DNA of 64,000 nt from Clostridiales bacterium CHKCI001 (GCA_900045905.1 FCNS01000038.1:206270-270269); one strand, 5' to 3'; shown: positions 46,943 through 56,290, counted from the stretch's first letter. Numbers and translations: made by a program. Notes: generated by a model not told the origin, from the sequence alone.

Positions 46943-48430
46943 GTGAAGCGTGTAAAGTTAATACTGGCCTATGATGGGACAAATTATTGTGGTTGGCAAT
47001 TACAGCCAAATGGGATTACGATTGAAGAAGTATTAAATAAGGCATTAAAAGATTTGTTGCACGAAGATATTCAAGTGATTGGAGCAAGTAGAACGGATTC
47101 AGGTGTTCATGCACTTGGAAATATTGCAGTATTTGATACGGAATCTAGAATTCCAGCAGAAAAAATGTGTTTTGCCTTAAATCAGAGATTGCCAGCTGAT
47201 GTAGTAATACAGTCTTCTTGTGAAGTACCACTTACTTGGCATCCAAGAAAATGTAATACAATTAAGACATATGAGTACCGTATTTTGAATCGCAGAGTGC
47301 CAGATCCAACAGTGCGTCTGAATTCTTATTTCTTTTATATGCCATTGGATTTAGAAAAAATGCAAGAAGCAGCTTCCTATTTCGTTGGGGAACATGATTT
47401 TAAGAGTTTTTGTTCGGTTCGTACTCAGGCAGAAGATACGGTACGCACAATTACAGATCTGACGTTAGAAAAAGATGGCGATATGATTACACTGCGAATT
47501 AGTGGCAATGGATTTCTTTATAATATGGTGCGAATTATCGTTGGAACACTGTTAAAAGTGGGGACTGGATATTATCCTCCAATACATGTAGAAGAGATTT
47601 TGGATGCAAGAAACCGCAGTCAGGCAGGACCGAAAGCACCTGCACATGGATTGACATTAGTTTCTATTATAGAGGAAGAGGAATTAAAAAAAGAAGTTCA
47701 TATAGAAAATAAATATATGGATTATATTGTAGTTCAAAGAGAAATTATGCCAAAGCAGAAGGCATATATTATAATTAACCGCTGCGTGGAAGAAGACTTT
47801 AACCGTACCATTGTACGATTGGCAAAGCAGGCTACACGTAACGGAGCGAAAACCGTTCATATTTGCGATCGACAACAACGCCTTTATGAAGGATACCAGG
47901 CCGATTATTTTACGTTCCAGTTCGACACAAGCTTCTATAAAATGATATTGAAGAAACCATTTGCATGGTCCAAGAAAGAAGTAACTCCGATTCAATGGAT
48001 CGATTTAAGTTCAAGTAATAGTCAAGATTTCCTTCAAATACAGCAAGAAGCATTTGCTAATGTTCCAAACGGAGGAAGTTATAGTGAAAAAGAAGTTATG
48101 GAAATTATGAAAAATCCAATGGCAAAAGCAGGCTTGATTAGTGATTCCAAAGGAAGTCTAATTGGGGTGGCAGAATGGGAAATAAAAGATAATGAATTTC
48201 GTATTGCTATGATTGGAATTTTACCAAAGGTACAGGGAAAAGGATATGGAAAATCCATTCTCCGTTATATCATAGAAGAAGCACAGAATTATGAAAAACC
48301 AATCTCTTTACTTGTTGCATCCAAAAATGACAGAGCGTGTATGCTTTATGAAATGGCGGGATTTGTGTCAACTAAAAAAGTATCTGATTGGTATGTAACT
48401 GAGGATAAGATGAAAAAACATAAGCAATAG
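46943..48430 (+). CDS. truA: TruA pseudouridine synthase fused to a GNAT acetyltransferase
   Basis: Residues about 1-247 are a complete TruA, which makes pseudouridine at positions 38-40 of tRNA anticodon arms: YDGTNYCGWQ, the catalytic Asp in GASRTDSGVHA, and RISGNGFLYNMVRIIVG. Instead of stopping after GLTLVSI, the frame runs on through a charged linker into about 240 more residues. The end of this part carries the acetyl-CoA motif VQGKGYGKSILRYI, followed by NDRACMLYEMAGF, as in GNAT enzymes. The start is GTG behind AGGAGG. The acetylated target is unknown. A separate start at the internal ATG near 47718 is possible but has only a weak ribosome site. Confidence 0.88.
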   Translation: MKRVKLILAYDGTNYCGWQLQPNGITIEEVLNKALKDLLHEDIQVIGASRTDSGVHALGNIAVFDTESRIPAEKMCFALNQRLPADVVIQSSCEVPLTWHPRKCNTIKTYEYRILNRRVPDPTVRLNSYFFYMPLDLEKMQEAASYFVGEHDFKSFCSVRTQAEDTVRTITDLTLEKDGDMITLRISGNGFLYNMVRIIVGTLLKVGTGYYPPIHVEEILDARNRSQAGPKAPAHGLTLVSIIEEEELKKEVHIENKYMDYIVVQREIMPKQKAYIIINRCVEEDFNRTIVRLAKQATRNGAKTVHICDRQQRLYEGYQADYFTFQFDTSFYKMILKKPFAWSKKEVTPIQWIDLSSSNSQDFLQIQQEAFANVPNGGSYSEKEVMEIMKNPMAKAGLISDSKGSLIGVAEWEIKDNEFRIAMIGILPKVQGKGYGKSILRYIIEEAQNYEKPISLLVASKNDRACMLYEMAGFVSTKKVSDWYVTEDKMKKHKQ

Positions 48431-48478
48431 TTATTTATGAAAGGTGAGACGCATTCATAAGGAAGTAATATTATTAGC

Positions 48479-48525
48479 GCAGGGCAGCATGGCTGAAAGG
48501 TCATGTTGCCCTGCCTTTTATTTTT
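48479..48525. terminator. Bidirectional terminator after truA
   Basis: GCAGGGCAGCATG (48479-48491) pairs with CATGTTGCCCTGC (48502-48514, one G-T pair), followed by CTTTTATTTTT. Confidence 0.9.
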
Positions 48526-48982
48526 ACAGCCTCAGCCCTTTGATATCCTTAATTCTGGAAAATATCATATTGCAGGTACATTCTAACACACCAGGAAGTT
48601 TATCTATAGTGTCATAGATCAGTACTTCCATTTCTTCATTGGAAGAGGCTACTGCATGTACATGAAGTTTACTCTTTCCCGTAACTCGGTAAATCTGTGT
48701 AATCGTATCATTCTGTCGGAGCAGTTCAGCAACATCCATCAGTGTATCTGGTGTTGTTTCAATTTCAAAATAACAGGAAATGGCTCCACTGATTTTTTGT
48801 GGGTTGATAATTGTTGTATATTCCTCAATAATGCCTTTTTGCTCAAGGGACTGCACACGCATCTTTACAGCGACACGTGAGATCCCAATCTGCTGTCCGA
48901 TGTCAGAATACGATATTCTGGCATTCTGTATCAGCAGGCGAATAATCTTTTGGTCGAGTTCGTCAAGGCCATCCAAAAACAT
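48524..48982 (-). CDS. Lrp/AsnC-family transcription regulator
   Basis: The 152-residue protein has an N-terminal helix-turn-helix (LDQKIIRLLIQNARISYSDIGQQIGISRVAVKMRVQSLE) and a C-terminal RAM domain (about 70-145) that binds small effectors, often amino acids. GAAAGGAG precedes the ATG. It is divergent from the MATE gene with promoters back to back, so it probably controls that pump. Confidence 0.92.
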   Translation of the reverse strand: MFLDGLDELDQKIIRLLIQNARISYSDIGQQIGISRVAVKMRVQSLEQKGIIEEYTTIINPQKISGAISCYFEIETTPDTLMDVAELLRQNDTITQIYRVTGKSKLHVHAVASSNEEMEVLIYDTIDKLPGVLECTCNMIFSRIKDIKGLRL

Positions 48983-49025
48983 AAAATGACAGCTCCTTTC
49001 TATCCTAAATATATGATCTGTGGTT

Positions 49026-49055
49026 ATTATATAACCCTTTTCCCAAAGAAGTCAA
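49026..49055 (-). promoter_or_regulatory. Promoter of the Lrp-type gene
   Basis: On the minus strand, TTGACT (49055-49050) and TATAAT (49031-49026) are separated by 18 bases. Confidence 0.7.
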
Positions 49056-49074
49056 GCAAGGCGCAACTGTACTA

Positions 49075-49103
49075 TTGACATTAGGTTGATTAAAAGTTAT
49101 AAT
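49075..49103 (+). promoter_or_regulatory. Promoter of the MATE gene
   Basis: Consensus TTGACA (49075-49080) and TATAAT (49098-49103) have an ideal 17-base spacer, only about 20 bases from the divergent Lrp-gene promoter. Confidence 0.88.
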
Positions 49104-49155
49104 ATATTACGAATGTTAATTTAAATATTTCATAACGAAAGATGTGATAAATTAA

Positions 49156-50490
49156 ATGGAAAATCAATTAACACAAGGACCTGTCATGAAAACCATGTTA
49201 CGTTTTGCTATTCCAATGATTTTGGGGGACCTTTTGCAGCAGTGCTATAACATAGCCGATATGCTGATCGTAGGGAAGTTTCTTGGAACTGATGCACTAG
49301 CTGCTGTAGGCTCAGCATTTTCACTGATGACCTTTTTGACCTCAGTTCTGTTGGGATTGGCAATGGGAAGCGGGACTGTTTTTTCTATTCACTTTGGACA
49401 AAGAGATACCATTGGATTGAAAGAAGGAATTCTTGCATCGTTTACTCTTCTTGGTATAGTTACAGTAATTTTGAATGTTTTGATTTTTGTCGGGATTGAT
49501 TGGATCATATGGGTTATGCGTACTCCATCCAACCTAGTGGAACTAATGCGGGAATATTTGACAGTAATATTTGCAGGGATGATTGGTATCTTTCTCTATA
49601 ACTTTTTTGCTTCCTTGTTACGCTCCCTTGGCAATTCTGTGGTTCCCCTTGTTTTTTTGGCTATTTCTGCTTGCTTAAACATCGGGCTGGATATTTGGTT
49701 TGTAGCGGGCTTGAACCGTGGTGTAGCTGGAGCTGCAGAGGCCACAGTTATTTCTCAATATGTTTCTGGAATTGGAATTGCCATTTACACAAAAATAAAG
49801 TTTTCTGGGCTGTTGAAAAAGGATGAAAAAGTTCGACTTCGCTTGAACCGTGTTCGGGAAATTACCAGTTTTTCCGCACTAACTTGTCTGCAACAGTCGA
49901 TTATGAATCTTGGAATTTTAGCTGTACAAGGATTGGTTAATAGTTATGGAACAACCATTATGGCTGCCTTTGCTGCGGCTGTGAAAATTGATGCTTTTGC
50001 CTACCTTCCTGTTCAGGATTTTGGCAATGCATTCTCGATTTTTATCGCTCAAAATTTTGGCGCAAAGCATACGGATCGTATCAGAAAAGGAATACGTGTG
50101 GCATTCCTAACATCTTTGACTTTTGGAGTTTTAACTTCCTTGTGTGTCTTTGTATTTGCCAAGCCTCTAATGACGCTTTTTATCGATGCAGGGGAAGTGG
50201 CTGTTATCGCAGAAGGTGTTCGCTATCTTCACATTGAGGGCTCCTTCTATTTCCTGATTGGAGGACTGTTTCTACTTTATGGACTGTATCGTGCCCTTGG
50301 AAAGCCTGGTATGTCTGTGGTTCTTACGATTGTATCTCTTGGCATACGGGTAACTCTGTCATATGCGCTTTCTGCAACTCCAGTTTTCGGTGTTGTAGGA
50401 ATCTGGTGGTCTGTACCTATCGGCTGGTTTCTGGCAGATGCATTAGGTGTGGGATATTATATTGTGAAACATAAAAAACTGGTCGGTTAA
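49156..50490 (+). CDS. MATE-family multidrug efflux transporter
   Basis: The 444-residue protein has about twelve membrane helices in two similar halves, with MATE features (FAIPMILGDLLQQCYNIADMLIVGKFLG, and QDFGNAFSIFIAQNFGA). Such pumps exchange cations for organic drugs or metabolites. The substrate is unknown; the divergent Lrp-type gene suggests response to an amino acid or related compound. Confidence 0.92.
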   Translation: MENQLTQGPVMKTMLRFAIPMILGDLLQQCYNIADMLIVGKFLGTDALAAVGSAFSLMTFLTSVLLGLAMGSGTVFSIHFGQRDTIGLKEGILASFTLLGIVTVILNVLIFVGIDWIIWVMRTPSNLVELMREYLTVIFAGMIGIFLYNFFASLLRSLGNSVVPLVFLAISACLNIGLDIWFVAGLNRGVAGAAEATVISQYVSGIGIAIYTKIKFSGLLKKDEKVRLRLNRVREITSFSALTCLQQSIMNLGILAVQGLVNSYGTTIMAAFAAAVKIDAFAYLPVQDFGNAFSIFIAQNFGAKHTDRIRKGIRVAFLTSLTFGVLTSLCVFVFAKPLMTLFIDAGEVAVIAEGVRYLHIEGSFYFLIGGLFLLYGLYRALGKPGMSVVLTIVSLGIRVTLSYALSATPVFGVVGIWWSVPIGWFLADALGVGYYIVKHKKLVG

Positions 50491-50523
50491 AATGATAAAC
50501 TGTGTTTAAAGTGAACCCAGAAA

Positions 50524-51507
50524 CTATCTACCCTGTTTGTTGGCTTTATGATAAAACGAATAAGGAGAAGCTGGGTCATTTTCTATTTCGTTATAATTAA
50601 ATTGAGTAGAACTAGGAAGTGGATAATTTAACTCATAGTTTCTAACAAGTTCTATAAAATTATTTAACATTCTATTAATTCTTTTATCTTTATGATAAGT
50701 AATATAGAATTTACGACTGAAGTTTAAATTCTCAATTTGAATTGAGTAAATATTCCCGTTTTCTAAGTCTCTTGTTATCATACGCTTTGGTAAAATGGAT
50801 ATTCCTAGTCCTTTTTTTACTGCATTAACTAAAGCAGTTGTACTCATACCTTCCCATACAGGTTCAATACAGAAATCATACTTTTTAATAATTTGTTCAA
50901 ATGAATCCCGCGTACCACTTCCAATTTCACGTAATAGAAATCGTTGTTTTTTAAAATCCTCTATGGACATAGTTTGGTCTGGATAAAATGGTTTTTGTGC
51001 AGGAGTAATAACGGCCATACTATCGTCCATATATTCTTCTACAACTATATTTGTATCTTGAATATTGCTTTCTACCAATGCTAAATCGATTTCATTACTA
51101 ATTATTTTTTTCTTTAGAACATTAGTCGGAGCAATGATTACACGAATATCTACATTTGGAGTGAGATTCGAGAAAGTCTCAACATAAGAAGGCATGAATT
51201 GAGAGCCAATTGTAATACTAGCTCCTATCCTTAGAATACCAGCATTATCCCAGTTATGAAATCTTTTTTCCATATCGTCAAATAATCCAGCAATTCTTAA
51301 TGCGTAATCTCTAAACTCTTTACCAGCTTCTGTTAGGTATAAGCGTTTTCCCAGTCGATCAAATAATAAAATCCCATAATACTTTTCAATCTCTTGTATT
51401 GCTACAGTGACGGCAGGTTGTGTCATAAATAATAATTTAGCACTTTTAGTAATATTATTATTACATTCACAAACTTTTAGAAATATATTAATATGCTTTC
51501 GTGTCAT
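50524..51507 (-). CDS. LysR-family transcription regulator
   Basis: The 327-residue protein has an N-terminal winged helix (ITKSAKLLFMTQPAVTVAIQEIEKYYGILLFDR) and an effector-binding domain from about residue 90 to 295. No good ribosome site precedes the ATG at 51507. The nearest upstream DNA is the decayed right end of a tnpB element, so its original control region may have been changed. LysR proteins usually control a divergent neighbour, but none is intact here. Confidence 0.88.
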   Translation of the reverse strand: MTRKHINIFLKVCECNNNITKSAKLLFMTQPAVTVAIQEIEKYYGILLFDRLGKRLYLTEAGKEFRDYALRIAGLFDDMEKRFHNWDNAGILRIGASITIGSQFMPSYVETFSNLTPNVDIRVIIAPTNVLKKKIISNEIDLALVESNIQDTNIVVEEYMDDSMAVITPAQKPFYPDQTMSIEDFKKQRFLLREIGSGTRDSFEQIIKKYDFCIEPVWEGMSTTALVNAVKKGLGISILPKRMITRDLENGNIYSIQIENLNFSRKFYITYHKDKRINRMLNNFIELVRNYELNYPLPSSTQFNYNEIENDPASPYSFYHKANKQGR

Positions 51508-51561
51508 AATATCCGTTACTAAAAACTTATAAAAAACTGTAAACTTTTATGTTTGCTGTCT

Positions 51562-51646
51562 ACTTCATTGTGTATGCTTTCATACGAAATAAATTCCGAT
51601 ACTACTAACAAGTTTCACTCCATAGGCGTAAATTCCTGACTAACGT
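51562..51646 (-). repeat. Degenerate IS200/IS605-type right end, similar to 63473-63560
   Basis: The segment shares several blocks with the right end of the tnpB element at the window edge: CTACTTC..TGTGTATG, then CTACT.ACAAGTTT, then CTCCA.AG.CGTAAATTCC.GACTAA. It lies at the same position downstream of a tnpB C-terminus, on the same strand. It is the 3' remnant of a dead element. Confidence 0.65.
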
Positions 51647-51678
51647 GTCAATACCTATCTGTAATTACTGGAATGTGT

Positions 51679-52062
51679 TATATGACAGATTCTAATGTGA
51701 TCTCTCCATATCCTTTCGGATTCAAAGCTACCTGCTTATCTCTCTTCATTACATTTCCACATTCGCATTTATATTCTAAATTCCCCAAAACTTTGTCGTT
51801 GTACTGCTTTTGATAAATGTCTGTTTTTAAATATTTTATATATATAAAAATTGATTTTCATTTTACTATCTTAGATGTTATATGATGGAAAGCGTTTTGA
51901 CGAATGTTTGCTAGTCTGTAATTTACTTTCAAAAGTTTCCTTTTATAATGTTACTTGTTTTGCAGTAACTTACTCCTTTCTTATTTTTCTCATATCTTCT
52001 TGATAGGCAACGTTGTAACCTACGTTCTCCTTTTTCCAATTTCTTAACTTTTTTGTTTTATT
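51679..52062 (-). pseudogene. tnpB: Decayed tnpB (IS200/IS605-family nuclease gene)
   Basis: Three pieces of TnpB-like protein appear in different frames on the minus strand. Near 52050-51940 is a basic helix reading LEKGERRLQRCLSRRYEK, then KTSNII. Near 51930-51865 is VNYRLANIRQNAFHHITSKIVK. From about 51790 to the stop at 51679 is EYKCECGNVMKRDKQVALN, which matches the last zinc and RuvC-III part. Stop codons and frameshifts lie between, and the RuvC-II (IEDLN) part is missing, so no active nuclease can be made. Confidence 0.7.
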
Positions 52063-52187
52063 AATGATATTTTTGATATGTCTCTCAATAGGGGATAGCT
52101 GTTATATTTCTTTTCAGTGGAAAGCCCTGTCAGCCATTCAGGAGTGGTGAGCAATGCTTCGGGAAGATCGTTGATGACCATGGTGGG

Positions 52188-52407
52188 CTTCATACCACGA
52201 AGGTCGAAATGTATGTATTATAAAATCTGACAGATCGTGTAACTTGTCCAGCGTCATTCCATCGTTTTCAATATCAATATCCAAATCATTTCATGCCATC
52301 ATATCCATGCGATAACTTCCAACTATATGAGGAGTACTATATTTTTCTAACTCTTTCAACAATCCACAATGGTATAAAATGTAATCTGTTTGTTCTTTTC
52401 TTGTCAT
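52188..52407 (-). pseudogene. Remnant of a small nucleotidyltransferase-like gene
   Basis: Reading from an ATG at 52407 (with GGAGG upstream) gives MTRKEQTDYILYHCGLLKEL and on to HIVGSYRMDMMA, then an in-frame TGA at 52293-52291 where a related protein would be expected to have Trp. The same frame continues NDLDIDIENDGMTLDKLHDL to SWYEA before losing similarity. The GSY...DLDI spacing is like nucleotidyltransferase-fold proteins. The gene is cut off and stopped, so it is inactive unless read through. Confidence 0.5.
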
Positions 52408-52770
52408 ACTTAAAACCTCCCCATAAATGCTGATATTTCACTCTATTATAGATGTGGATATTATACAGTAAATGAACTCTGATAGCAAGTATTGTAGAAT
52501 AAAATAATTTATTATTCACAATTTCCATAGCGGCGTTACGGATGTCCTCATATGCCCATAGGTCTTTCTTTTTGGGCTAGTAAATATTAAAATCTTCTGA
52601 TGTACAATAACCACTTATGAAATTGTGGTTTTTAAATCTATATTTATAATTTTATTTTATCATTTTGCTTCCTCCCTATTTTTGTGTGGTAATTTTTATA
52701 TAAAAATAGTGATGAAAAAACTTATATCTATTATATAAAAAATTATATTATTTTTATAAAATAATATAAT
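52408..52770. other. Gene-free, AT-rich remnant region
   Basis: No intact gene can be supported between the nucleotidyltransferase remnant and the next promoter. On the minus strand near 52570-52510 a short stretch reads KKKDLWAYEDIRNAAMEIVN, which looks like a protein scrap with stops on both sides. The rest is mostly A and T. Together with 51562-52407 it makes a graveyard of broken genes. A further unassigned frame lies at about 52205-52090 on the minus strand (FDLRGMKPTMVINDLPEALL). Confidence 0.5.
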
Positions 52771-52799
52771 TTTACTTATATATTATCAGGGATTATACT
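52771..52799 (+). promoter_or_regulatory. Promoter of the tubby-like/chromate-transporter genes
   Basis: TTTACT (52771-52776) and TATACT (52794-52799) are separated by 17 bases, 30 bases before the gene at 52829. Confidence 0.65.
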
Positions 52800-52828
52800 A
52801 GTTGTAAAGAAAAGGAGGAAATAATAGG

Positions 52829-53347
52829 ATGGTTTCTTATCAAATTTTTTCAGGAAAACTGTTTCAAAAACAAGGGGAGTCTTTTTCAGAAAAACTTGTT
52901 TCGATTAAATCACCTTCATTTAAGTTGCAAAAGACAATTTTAACAGCAGACGGAAAACCATCGTTGCTTTCGGATGTTATTTTGGATGAATCGAAAAATA
53001 AGGTCTATGTTTTAATGGATATGCAGCGGCGTCCGATTATTCGAGGGACTCCACAATATGCCCATAACAGTGATCCCAAAATACATGGGTGGCCAATTTC
53101 TCATGCACCTCGATACGATCATGTGTGCTTTGAGTATCAAAAATCAAAATATCAGTTACAAATGAGAAATGCACAAAATTTTATTGTAAAAGACGGGGAT
53201 GCAAATACCGTTATGGAAATTATTCATAATGGATATGCAGGAGGATGGAGTGTTGACAGTAATGAGGAATTCTCGCCAGCAATTATTTTGGGAATTTTTA
53301 TATTTACTAGATACCTAGATAAAGAGAATGAACTTTATATTATATAA
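52829..53347 (+). CDS. Unknown protein resembling tubby-C/LURP-one folds
   Basis: The 172-residue protein is mostly beta-strand and ends with a hydrophobic helix followed by charged residues (PAIILGIFIFTRYLDKENE). This overall shape (twelve strands around a central C-terminal helix) is like the tubby/LURP-one-related fold, but I see no decisive motif, so this is a weak guess. AAAGGAGG precedes the ATG. The gene lies 14 bases before a chromate-transporter gene and probably shares its transcript. Confidence 0.6.
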   Translation: MVSYQIFSGKLFQKQGESFSEKLVSIKSPSFKLQKTILTADGKPSLLSDVILDESKNKVYVLMDMQRRPIIRGTPQYAHNSDPKIHGWPISHAPRYDHVCFEYQKSKYQLQMRNAQNFIVKDGDANTVMEIIHNGYAGGWSVDSNEEFSPAIILGIFIFTRYLDKENELYII

Positions 53348-53361
53348 GAGGAAGAGAGCAG

Positions 53362-53937
53362 ATGAATGTAAAAAAATTATGGAAAATTTTCTTATCTACA
53401 TTATATCTTAGTACATTTACATTTGGAGGTGGATATGTTATTGTTACACTTCTGAAAAATAAATTTGTGGATAAGCTTCATTGGATTGACGAAGAAGAAA
53501 TGTTAGATTTAGTAGCGATTGCACAATCTTCACCAGGAGCAATTGCTGTTAATGGAGCGATTGTAGTTGGATATAAGCTTGCAGGTATTATGGGTGTCAT
53601 CGTTGCAATTCTAGGAGCAATCATTCCTCCATTTTGTATTATAACCGTGATTTCTTATTTTTATGTAGCTTTTAAAAGCAATATGATAATACAATCACTA
53701 CTATCTGGAATGACAGCTGGAGTAGGAGCGGTTATTGTTTCTGTTGTATATGATATGGGCAGAGGAATTGTAAAGTCAAAGGATTGGATTTTTATACTAA
53801 TTATGTTTGGTTCTTTTATTGCAAACTATGTCTTTAATATTAATGTAGTCTATATTATTTTAATCGTTGCTGTAATTGGAGCAATTCGAACGATTTATTA
53901 TATACATAGAAAGGCGAAAAAACATGATTTATATTGA
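53362..53937 (+). CDS. Chromate transporter, first half (short-chain CHR)
   Basis: The 191-residue membrane protein has the CHR-family start (STLYLSTFTFGGGYVIV) and the AQSSPGAIAVNGAIVVGYKLAG motif. Short CHR proteins come as pairs with opposite topology that together make one transporter. In anaerobes the natural cargo may be another oxyanion; chromate is only the family name. It overlaps the second half by 14 bases. Confidence 0.9.
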   Translation: MNVKKLWKIFLSTLYLSTFTFGGGYVIVTLLKNKFVDKLHWIDEEEMLDLVAIAQSSPGAIAVNGAIVVGYKLAGIMGVIVAILGAIIPPFCIITVISYFYVAFKSNMIIQSLLSGMTAGVGAVIVSVVYDMGRGIVKSKDWIFILIMFGSFIANYVFNINVVYIILIVAVIGAIRTIYYIHRKAKKHDLY

Positions 53938-54484
53938 GTTATTCTTAGCATTTCTTCAAATTGGAGCATTTAGCTTTGGAGGAGGATATGCCGCCATGCC
54001 ATTGATACAGGCACAAGTAATTGATAAATATGGCTGGCTTACTGTTTCTGATTTTACAGATCTAATTACCATTTCTCAAATGACACCTGGGCCAATTGCA
54101 ATTAATTCAGCCACTTTTGTGGGAAATCAAATCGCAGGAATTCCAGGCGCTCTTGTAGCTACATTGGGATGCATTCTTCCTTCTTGTATCTTTGTTACCG
54201 CTTTGGCATGGCTCTATTCCAAATATAGGAATTTAATTATGTTGCAAGGAATATTAGAATCATTACGTCCTGCTGTCGTTGCAATGATTGCAGCCGCAGG
54301 CATAACGATATTACTCCCAGCATTTTTTTTAAACAGTCAGATTCAGTTAAAAAGTTTTCAAATACGTCCCGTTCTCTATTTCTTGGTCTCCTTAATTCTT
54401 TTGAGAAAATGGAAATTAAATCCGATTATTGTAATGGTTTTGTGTGGTTTAATAGAAGTATTATGGTGTTTATTCTGTCAATGA
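53924..54484 (+). CDS. Chromate transporter, second half (short-chain CHR)
   Basis: The 186-residue partner has FLQIGAFSFGGGYAAMPLIQ and ISQMTPGPIAINSATFVGNQIAG. An earlier in-frame TTG at 53876 would add 16 residues inside the first gene; the ATG at 53924 after AAAGGCG is preferred. It would form the transporter with the preceding gene product. Confidence 0.9.
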   Translation: MIYIELFLAFLQIGAFSFGGGYAAMPLIQAQVIDKYGWLTVSDFTDLITISQMTPGPIAINSATFVGNQIAGIPGALVATLGCILPSCIFVTALAWLYSKYRNLIMLQGILESLRPAVVAMIAAAGITILLPAFFLNSQIQLKSFQIRPVLYFLVSLILLRKWKLNPIIVMVLCGLIEVLWCLFCQ

Positions 54485-54508
54485 AAGATTTGATAAATAG
54501 ATCCCTGC

Positions 54509-54537
54509 TTGATTCGAAAAGAAAAATAGTCTATACT
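54509..54537 (+). promoter_or_regulatory. Promoter of the ABC-class ATPase gene
   Basis: TTGATT (54509-54514) and TATACT (54532-54537) have a 17-base spacer. Confidence 0.7.
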
Positions 54538-54607
54538 AAAATATAAAAGAAAAATAGAATGCTTTATTATTAAATATTAGAAAGGATAAGAGCAGCAAAA
54601 GAGCAGT

Positions 54608-56290
54608 ATGACAACATCAGATTTAAAGAAAAAATTAAGAGAGATCAATAAAAAAAGCTATAGCATGTATAAGACATTGGCAGGAGTTTATGAATTTGGA
54701 ATTTATCAGCTTTGTATCGACCATGTACAAGGAGATCCGTTTGCATCTCCTTCTAGGGTTCGACTCTGTATTTCAGAAAAAACGCATGGCTTTTCCAAAA
54801 CTTATTATGATAAATATTGGAAGAAAGTCGCACTAGAAGATTATATTTTGCGACAACTGAATCGAGCAATTAAACGCTGGGAAGATCGAGCAATGGGTTC
54901 AGGAAAAAGCGGAGCGATTACAACCTGCCGTACAGGACAAGTTATGTTAGAACGGATTGCAGTTTTGTTAGAACGTCAATGCCTGACAGTAAGATTGGAA
55001 ATTGGGTTTCCAGCCAGAGGACGCACAATCTTATCCGAAGAGTTGGAGAAGATTTTATTTGAGATTTTACCAAAGATTGTGGAACAATCGTTATTGTTCA
55101 GAAGTATGAACAAAAGGGAATTAGAACGCTGGATTCAAGTTTCTGAAAATCAGGAATATATTCGCAAGCAATTAGAACAAGATCATTTGGTAGCTTTTTT
55201 GGCAAACGGTGCAATTCTTCCAAGAGAAAGTGGTGTTTCCGAGCGGCCAATGAAAGATGCAGTTTTGCTCCAATCACCTGAAACAATGAAAGTAAGGATG
55301 AATGTCCCATATGGAGAACCGATTGAAGGAATGGGAATTCGAGAAGGAATTACGGTCATTGCAGGGGGAGGTTATCATGGAAAATCAACTCTTTTAAAAG
55401 CTTTGGAAGCGGGGGTGTATAACCATATTCCAGGAGATGGAAGAGAGTATGTTCTGACAAGAGCATCGGCTTGGAAAGTGCGTGCAGAAGATGGACGCTA
55501 TATCGGAAACTGTAATATTTCCCCATTTATTCAAAACTTGCCAAAACAACAAAACACGGATCACTTTACAACGTTGAATGCATCAGGAAGCACCTCACAG
55601 GCAGCCAATGTAATAGAGGGAATAGAAAGTGGAACCGATGTGTTTTTAATTGATGAAGATACAACTGCAACTAATTTTATGATTCGAGATCAATGGATGA
55701 GTCGTCTTGTCTCAGATGAAGAGGAAACAATTACGCCATTTATTCGTAAAATCCGTAGTCTTTATGAGGAACAGAAAATATCGACTGTAATTGTAGTAGG
55801 CAGTTCAGGAGATTATTTGGCAGCAGCTGATTGTGTAATTCAAATGGAACAGTACCATGCTTATGATGTGACAAAAAAAGCAAAAGAGATTATGAGAGAC
55901 TATCAGGCGGCAGCTAATCTACCATTTCCAAAGCTGAAATTCGATCAGCCATTTTCAGGATCCATTCCAGTCGATAAATATCACGATTATAAAATAAAAA
56001 CAAATGGAACGGATACACTTACATTGAATTATGAAAGTATTGATTTGCGGTATTTAGAACAGTTAGTTGATCCAGGACAAGTAATTGCATTGGGAGCAAT
56101 ATTGCGTTATGCATTAAAAAATAGCATCGATGGCACGAAAACAAAGCAGCAAATTGTAGGTGAGATTGCAGAAAAAATAAAGAAAGAAGGATTGATTTCT
56201 ATAATTCCAAAAGGATACTCATCAGGTCATCCTGTTCTTCCAAGAGTACAAGAAATTTATGGCTGTTTCAATCGTTGGCGCCGTGAATAA
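54608..56290 (+). CDS. Predicted ATPase of the ABC class (COG3044-type)
   Basis: This 560-residue soluble protein matches the stand-alone ABC-class ATPases of unknown role. It has an N-terminal helical domain (about 1-70), the stretch VRLCISEKTHGF, a P-loop in GGGYHGKSTLLKALE (about 257-271), a Walker-B-like FLIDEDTTATNFMIRD and a long C-terminal part. It has no membrane segments, so it is not a transporter by itself. It stands alone between its own promoter and the rplM promoter. The function is unknown to me. Confidence 0.85.
   Translation: MTTSDLKKKLREINKKSYSMYKTLAGVYEFGIYQLCIDHVQGDPFASPSRVRLCISEKTHGFSKTYYDKYWKKVALEDYILRQLNRAIKRWEDRAMGSGKSGAITTCRTGQVMLERIAVLLERQCLTVRLEIGFPARGRTILSEELEKILFEILPKIVEQSLLFRSMNKRELERWIQVSENQEYIRKQLEQDHLVAFLANGAILPRESGVSERPMKDAVLLQSPETMKVRMNVPYGEPIEGMGIREGITVIAGGGYHGKSTLLKALEAGVYNHIPGDGREYVLTRASAWKVRAEDGRYIGNCNISPFIQNLPKQQNTDHFTTLNASGSTSQAANVIEGIESGTDVFLIDEDTTATNFMIRDQWMSRLVSDEEETITPFIRKIRSLYEEQKISTVIVVGSSGDYLAAADCVIQMEQYHAYDVTKKAKEIMRDYQAAANLPFPKLKFDQPFSGSIPVDKYHDYKIKTNGTDTLTLNYESIDLRYLEQLVDPGQVIALGAILRYALKNSIDGTKTKQQIVGEIAEKIKKEGLISIIPKGYSSGHPVLPRVQEIYGCFNRWRRE

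Noticed and set aside
52337..52528. 63-codon open frame on the minus strand
   Set aside because: It crosses the start of the nucleotidyltransferase remnant in another frame and lacks a ribosome site.
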